DNA of 64,000 nt from Liolophura sinensis. Lineage: Eukaryota; Mollusca; Polyplacophora; Chitonida; Chitonidae. A program made the translations under genes and the position numbers. Under the pieces are notes generated by a model. That model was not told where the DNA came from and did not search any database. It saw nothing but the letters and a program-made list of their open reading frames with translations. The stretch lies in assembly GCF_032854445.1 (NCBI RefSeq), contig NC_088307.1:2292001-2356000 (forward strand), written 5' to 3'. Shown here in pieces: positions 57,935 to 64,000 of this stretch (within the stretch, counting starts at the first letter, position 1; each line of letters starts with the position of its first letter).

Positions 57935-58272
57935 GTGGCTAGGGTGCTAGGGGTTTAACATCGTGCTTAACAAATTTGTAGTCATATTGCCAGTCCTTAG
58001 AGTGCATGTAATGTGCCTTCTTGTTGCAGGGACAAACTTCCACCGCTCATTTATATAATGCTGCTTAAATGACCCGACTTACCAAAGGCAAGTAAGTCAC
58101 CCGACCTGAGCCATTATAGTGATATATATCAAACCAGTCGTGGCATTATCCCTTTAATGATGAACGCCAAGTAAGGAAGTACAAGTTCCTCATTTAAGGA
58201 GTGACCCGACCCAGGATTGACCCTGGATCTACCACCCCTGCATTGGACGCTCTACCACCTGAGCCATAGGGA
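57935..58272 (-). mobile_element. SINE B (tRNA-derived), copy 2, more complete
   Basis: gtggctagggtgctaggggt, ttaacatcgtgcttaacaaa, gtaatgtgccttcttgttgc, ccattatagtgatatatatc, aaccagtcgtggcattatcc, gatgaacgccaagtaaggaa, cccaggattgaccctggatc. On the minus strand the head reads GGTCCCTATGGCTCAGGTGG TAGAGC, with an A-box-like segment and GGGTCAATCCTGG as B box: a tRNA-derived promoter that cannot form a proper tRNA. Confidence 0.85.
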
Positions 58273-58847
58273 CCTCTCTTGTGGCCTTTCATCCAATTCC
58301 ATGTAATTTTACAATGATGTAACTGGAATATATTGGGACACCTATAAATCATATGAGATGAAACTCAGCCTTAATTTTTGTTTAGGGCATTGCTAAAAAT
58401 ATCAAACATTTTTGAGCCCTGCATCTAACTGGCAGGGCTTCTGACACATAAATATATTCTGAATATTCTAGAGCAAAGCATAAAGTCAACATTACGCCCC
58501 CCCCTTCAAAAAAAAAAAACAAACACGTGAAAAGCGTGAAGATTTACAATATATAAATACATTCTGACTTTAAGCACCACTCAGGTCCAAGTTCCTGAGA
58601 ACAAACCACTTTTCTGAACTCTTAACCTTTATGAAAGGATGGACAAATTCACACAAACAGCTGTGAGCGTGTCCAAACTATATGATATATGATAAAAGAC
58701 CTGTAAATCATGCCTATATGTTTACATGTGAGAAACCAGCACTAAATTCAGGTGGAAACCTGAGTTCAAGTCATAAAGACCTTAAAAGTGAAGGTTAACA
58801 GTTGTCAAACTATACATGTAAGTATGAGCACTTCAGGGATTATAGGG
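58273..58847. other. Single-copy stretch, nothing recognised
   Basis: About 570 bp with C- and A-runs at 58496-58520. No exon or element seen. Confidence 0.5.
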
Positions 58848-59770
58848 GTGAGGTTAGTACATGGCACTCAACACAGCAGGGGTGAGGTTAGTACATGGCA
58901 CTCAACACAGCATGGGGTGAGGTTAGTACATGGCACTCAAAACAGCAGGGGGGTAAGGTTAGTACATGGCACTCAACACAGCAGGGAGGTAAGGTTAGTA
59001 CATGGCACTATACACAGCAGGGGGTAAGGTTAGTACATGGCACTATACACAGGAGGGGTGAGATGAGTACATGGCACTCTACACAGCAGGGGTGAGGTTA
59101 GTACATGGCACTCAACACAGCAGGGGGTAAGGCTAGTACATGGCACTATACACAGCAGGGGGTAAGGCTAGTACATGGCACTATACACAGCAGGGAATGG
59201 GATGAGTACATGGCACTCAACACAGCAGGGGGTAAGGCTAGTACATGGCACTATACACAGCAGAGGGTGAGATGAGTACATGGCACTCAACACAGCAGGG
59301 GGTAAGGCTAGTACATGGCACTATACACAGCAGGGGGTAAGGCTAGTACATGGCACTATACACAGCAGGGGGTGAGATGAGTACATGGCACTCAACACAG
59401 CAGGGGGTAAGGCTAGTACATGGCACTATACACAGCAGGGGGTAAGGCTAGTACATGGCACTCTACACAACATGAGGTGAGATGAGTACATGGCACTCAA
59501 CACAGCAGGGGTGAGATGAGTACATGGCACTCTACATAGCATGAGGTGAGATGAGTACATGGCACTCAACACAACAGGGGGTAAGGTTAGTACATGGCAC
59601 TATACACAGCAGGGGTGAGATGAGTACATGGCACTCTACAAAGCAGGGGTGAGATGAGTACATGGCACTCTACATAGCAGGGGGTGAGGTTAGTACATGG
59701 CACTTTACACAGCAAGGGTGAGAGAAGTACATGGCACTCTACACAGCAGGGGTGAGGTTAGCACATGGCA
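58848..59770. repeat. Minisatellite, ~34-35-bp unit, ~27 copies
   Basis: ggttagtacatggcactcaa followed by cacagcaggggtga. Unit subtypes (ggtaaggcta...actatacacag and gtgagatgag...actcaacacag) come in alternating pairs between 59100 and 59460. Confidence 0.95.
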
Positions 59771-59839
59771 CAGTTGTAGGGCAACCTATGTAAGACACCT
59801 TAATAATACAAGAGAACAAAAACACAAAATGTCAGATAC

Positions 59840-62247
59840 ATGTAATTACTGACCTGAAACCCATCACACATTCATACTTGTAATTACTGAGCTGAAACCC
59901 ATGGCACATACAAACTGAATACATGTCATTACTAAGCTGAAACCCATGACACACACAAACTGCATACATGTAATTACTAAGCTGAAACCCATCACACATA
60001 CAAACTGAATACATGTAATTACTGACCTGAAACCCATCACACATACAAACTGCATACATGTCATTACTGAGCTGAAACCCATCACACATACAAACTGAAT
60101 ACATGTCATTACTAAGCTGAAACCCATCACACACACAAACTGCATACATGTAATTACTGAGCTGAAACCCATCACACATACAAACTGCATACATGTAATT
60201 ACTAAGCTGAAACCCATGACACATACAAACTGCATGCATGTCATTACTGACCTGAAACCCATCACACATGCAGGCTGCAATAAATGAGCTGAAACCCATC
60301 ACACATACAAACTGAATACATGTAATTACTGACCTGAAACCCATCACACATACAAACTGAATACATGTAATTACTGACCTGAAACCCATCACACATACAA
60401 ACTGCATACATTTCATTACTGAGCTGAAACCCATCAAACATACAAACTGCATACATTTTATTATTAAGCTGAAACCCATCACACGTACAAGCTGAATACA
60501 TGTAATTACTGAGCTGAAACCCATCACACATACAAACTGCATGCATGTCATTACTGACCTGAAACCCATCACACATGCAGGCTGCAATAAATGAGCTGAA
60601 ACCCATCACACATACAAACTGAATACATGTAATTACTGACCTGAAACCCATCACACATACAAACTGAATACATGTAATTACTGACCTGAAACCCATCACA
60701 CATACAAACTGCATACATTTCATTACTGAGCTGAAACCCATCAAACATACAAACTGCATACATTTTATTATTAAGCTGAAACCCATCACACATACAAGCT
60801 GAATACACGTAATTACTGAGCTGAAACCCATCACACATACAAACTGCATACATGTCATTACTGAGCTGAAACCCATCACACATACAAACTCCATACATTT
60901 TATTATTAAGCTGAAACCCATCACACATACAAACTGAATACATGTAATTACTGACCTGAAACCCATCACACATACAAACTGCATACATGTCATTACTGAG
61001 CTGAAACCCATCACACATACAAACTGAATACATGTCATTACTGAGCTGAAACCCATCACACATACAAACTGCATACATTTTATTATTAAGCTGAAACCCA
61101 TCACACATACAAACTGCATACATGTAATTACTGACCTGAAACCCATCACACATACAAACTGAATACATGTCATTACTGAGCTGAAACCCATGACACACAC
61201 AAACTGCATATGTCATTACGGAGCTGAAACCCATCACACATACAAACTGCATATATGTCATTACTGAGCTGAAACACATCACACATACAAACTGCATATA
61301 TGTAGCTACTGAGCTGAAACCCATCACACATACAAACTGCATACATTTATTATTAAGCTGAAACCCATCACACATACAAACTGAATACATTTAATTACTG
61401 AGCTGAAACCCATCACACATACAAACTGCATATATGTCATTACTGAGCTGAAACGCATCACACATACAAACTGCATACATTTTATTATTAAGCTGAAACC
61501 CATCACACATACAAACTGCATATATGTAATTACTGAGCTGAAAACCATCACACATACAAACTGCACATATGTAGTTACTGAGCTGAAACCCATCACACAT
61601 ACAAACTGCATAAATTTATTATTAAGCTGAAACCCATCACACATACAAACTGAATACATGTAATTACTGAGCTGAAACCCATCACACATACAAACTGCAT
61701 ATATGCAGTTACTGAGCGGACACCCATCACATATACAAACTGCATGCATGTAATTGCTGAGCTGAAACCCATCACACATACAAACTTTATATATGTAGTT
61801 ACTGAGCTGAAACCCATCACACATACAAACTGCATGCATGTAATTACTGAGCTGAAGCGCATCACACATACAAACTGCATATATGTAGTTATTGAGCTGA
61901 AACCCATCACACATACAAACTGCCTGCATGTAATTATTGAGCTGAAGCCTATCACACATACAAACTGCATACATTTTATTATTAAGCTGAAACCGATCAC
62001 ACATACAAACTGCATATATGTAATTACTGAGCTGAAACCCATTACACATACAAACTGCATATATGTAATTACTGAGCTGAAACCCATCACACATACAAAC
62101 TGCATATATGTAGTTACTGAGCTGAAACCCATCACACATATAAACTGTATATATGTAGTTACTCAGCTGAAACCCACCACACACACAAACTGCATGTATG
62201 TAATTACTGAGCTGAAACCCATGGCACATACAAACTGCACACATGTG
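59840..62247. repeat. Minisatellite, 45-bp unit, ~53 copies, with an internal ~308-bp duplication
   Basis: tgtaattactgagctgaaac, ccatcacacatacaaactgc, ataca. Long open frames on both strands (up to 334 codons) come from the 45-bp length. A distinctive short unit (cacatgcaggctgcaataaa) occurs at 60265 and about 60572, and caaacatacaaactgcatac at 60434 and about 60742, marking a block duplication of about 307-308 bp. Confidence 0.96.
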
Positions 62248-64000
62248 TCTCAGCTGGCGTGCCTCTTGGCAAGACTCGTCTGGTGTCTTGAAACGCAGTC
62301 TATAAACAAATGTCATAATTCCTAGCAATCTGTTTTCACCTTAGCCAGGTGTCCTATGAAGAAAATGGTCTTCTCTGACTGCAGTCTCTTAGTGGGGCTA
62401 CCTGGCTAAACCTTAGTCCTATCCCCAAGGTGGAGCAGTGACTTTGGCATTTATAGTTTTGATTTGCGTTCTCACATGTAGCTATTAAAGCACGCACATG
62501 TCTCACGATCACATGGGGGAAACACACGATGTATTGATAGTATTGATCACAGATGATACGGAGGGATCAGGCCATTTTATGCCTATGGTATATACGCACA
62601 TTGACAGATGGCCGGTGGATCCACTGGGTGTACAGTGTCAATCAAACATAGTATACACATGCACAGTTGTAAATAAAATTGCAGCTCACAGAACCACAAA
62701 CAATTAAGCTCTCAAACATTCCCAACTTTTTCTGCAAACATGACTGTAACAGTATCTTATGCATGTATCATTTCAATGAACAGTTTTCTGGATACTTTGA
62801 GCTACAATGCCTTTGTACACGAACTAACAGAACATACACCACAAAATATATTTATCATGAACAAAAAATGGTGTTGACAAATGACTGAGCTTTAATAGAC
62901 AGCTTGGTTCACTGGCTCATTGAAAGTTTTTTCAAAATATTTGTGTTGAAAGTTTTGAACAGAACCACGGACAGACTGACAAACCTTCTACAGCGACTTG
63001 CAAAAATGTCCAGAAGCAAAAATGTCCTCACAAAAGCATAATCTACATCTAAAAAGTAGGTCTAACAACACCAGCTAACATCAAAACTTTTTAATATTTC
63101 CGAAAAATTGCCTCAGTACGCATGCTCACTCAAAATACTCTCAAAGTTGACTTGTCCGGGACTCCTGCCACCTGATAAATACATCAGTAAAATCCCGACC
63201 CCACAGTCACACCCTCTGTGAGAGTGAGAGCTGACTATAATGCTGACGGTGCCGTCAACTCACGTAACACGTTAAGGCTCAGCTACGCTTGCTGTTAACG
63301 GGAGTCTGTACATAATACAAGTATATGCAGTGAGCGGAGTTATATGTATGTAATACTGAAACCAAATGCATGAAATTGAAAAAAAAAAAGAGAGAGAGAA
63401 ATGAAATTTTAGACAGATTTTATACTTACAATATACTATCAGCCGGTAATCCAAGTCTAGGTATTCCGTCAGTATTGTAAATGCTGTGAAATCGGCTTGA
63501 CACCAGGTACTGCACAATAACAAGCCCAGCTGTTGATTTCACATGTCTGCCGGACACAAGATAGTGGTCAACTGGTCATCTTCTGCAGACGAAAAACGGA
63601 TGAAATTTGTAGCTGACTGATAGAGAGTGTCAGTGAATATTTCGAGCTTCACCTCAACAGAGTTTAAAAAAATCTCAGTTTAAAGATTGACTAATCTATT
63701 CCTCCCACACCTTTACAAGTCATCAAATGGAGGCTCCAGAGGGGTGGACCAATCCTCCTGGGGTATAACAGGTCACTAAAGAGAGAAATTCTGTCAAAAA
63801 TTAACAAATCTCTTAACAAGTCACACACACACATGGATATCCAAATGTTCAGCTGTCATACACAAAGCACAAAATGTCAGCATGAAGAAATTATGCAATA
63901 ATGTAAATCATACAGTTTAAGCACCATATGTATATTGATTTTTTTTTTTATTACCAGTGGCTGCAGATTAACGGTCCCCTTGGAAGCCTCATACAAAGGC
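62248..64000. other. Right end of window, no confident gene
   Basis: About 1.75 kb of mainly single-copy sequence with short (CA)n and A/GA runs (63379-63402, 63823-63833). Apart from a candidate 5' exon at 63430-63582, nothing is supported. Confidence 0.5.
63430..63582 (-). other. Candidate untranslated 5' exon (weak)
   Basis: A minus-strand segment bounded by a good acceptor (TTTTTCGTCTGCAG) and a consensus donor (GTAAGTAT, 63422-63429). All three frames contain a stop soon after the acceptor, so it would be non-coding or only partly coding. The strand agrees with the TBC1D2-like gene, and it could be an upstream exon of it, implying a ~21-kb 5' intron. No direct evidence of transcription. 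Confidence 0.25.

Noticed and set aside
58200-58272. tRNA-like sequence on the minus strand (also at 22550-22624 and at SINE A heads)
   Set aside because: A- and B-box-like segments are present but acceptor and anticodon stems do not pair properly, and each is attached to a repeated SINE body.
59832-62328. Open frames up to 334 codons on both strands, one starting with non-repeat residues RLRFKTPDESCQEARQLRHM
   Set aside because: The bulk is the 45-bp array. The non-repeat start has an acceptor-like TTTATAG before it and looks mildly exon-like, but there is no convincing donor except a GTATGT that recurs in every array unit, and no family match I can defend.

Overview
This is a eukaryotic window from an intron-rich, AT-leaning genome, most likely a marine lophotrochozoan and probably a mollusc (bivalve-like). 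The grounds are long introns with GT-AG boundaries, two tRNA-derived SINE families of a kind I associate with mollusc genomes, (AATA)n SINE tails, and extreme minisatellite density. The species cannot be named from sequence alone. I see no prokaryotic gene, CRISPR array, rRNA or functional tRNA.

One protein-coding gene can be assembled with confidence. It is a TBC1D2/TBC1D2B-type (Armus) Rab GTPase-activating protein on the minus strand. I traced 15 coding exons from a start codon at 42622-42624 leftwards to 39, where the gene runs off the window in the middle of the TBC domain. All 14 splice junctions keep one reading frame (2090 nt, about 697 residues). The order is an N-terminal PH domain (exons 1-3), a Ser-rich linker (exons 4-7), a coiled-coil-like region (exons 8-11), then the TBC domain (exons 12-15). 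Both catalytic fingers are present: IxxDxxR in exon 14 and YCQ in exon 15. About 230 residues are expected beyond the left edge, judged from the usual family length of about 930.

Layout: 1-11.5 kb holds exons 15 to 6, closely spaced among 20-, 75-, 16/20- and 109-bp tandem arrays. 11.5-21 kb is intron 5 (SINEs, a MITE-like element, a foldback repeat, a 24-bp array). 20.97-21.83 kb holds exons 5 and 4. 21.8-39 kb is the 17-kb intron 3 with 105/120-, 39-, 49-, 32- and 37-bp arrays. 39-42.6 kb holds exons 3 to 1. From 42.6 kb to the right edge I find no confident gene. That region is dominated by arrays of 31, 21, 68/72, 44, 77, 35 and 45 bp and may be 5' flank or a long 5' intron; two weak exon candidates (51.8 and 63.5 kb) are recorded.

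Tandem repeats fill roughly a third of the window. Many have unit lengths divisible by three, which creates long open frames that are not genes. The most unusual structure is at 9.77-10.61 kb. There the 3' splice site and the first ~64 nt of exon 7 were amplified with adjoining intron into eight 109-bp units, leaving seven decoy acceptors upstream of the real one. Other arrays also carry splice-site-like motifs on the gene's sense strand (GTAAGT at 31.6-32.6 kb; polypyrimidine-TATAG at 49.8-51.3 kb), and exon 3 has a duplicated donor site.
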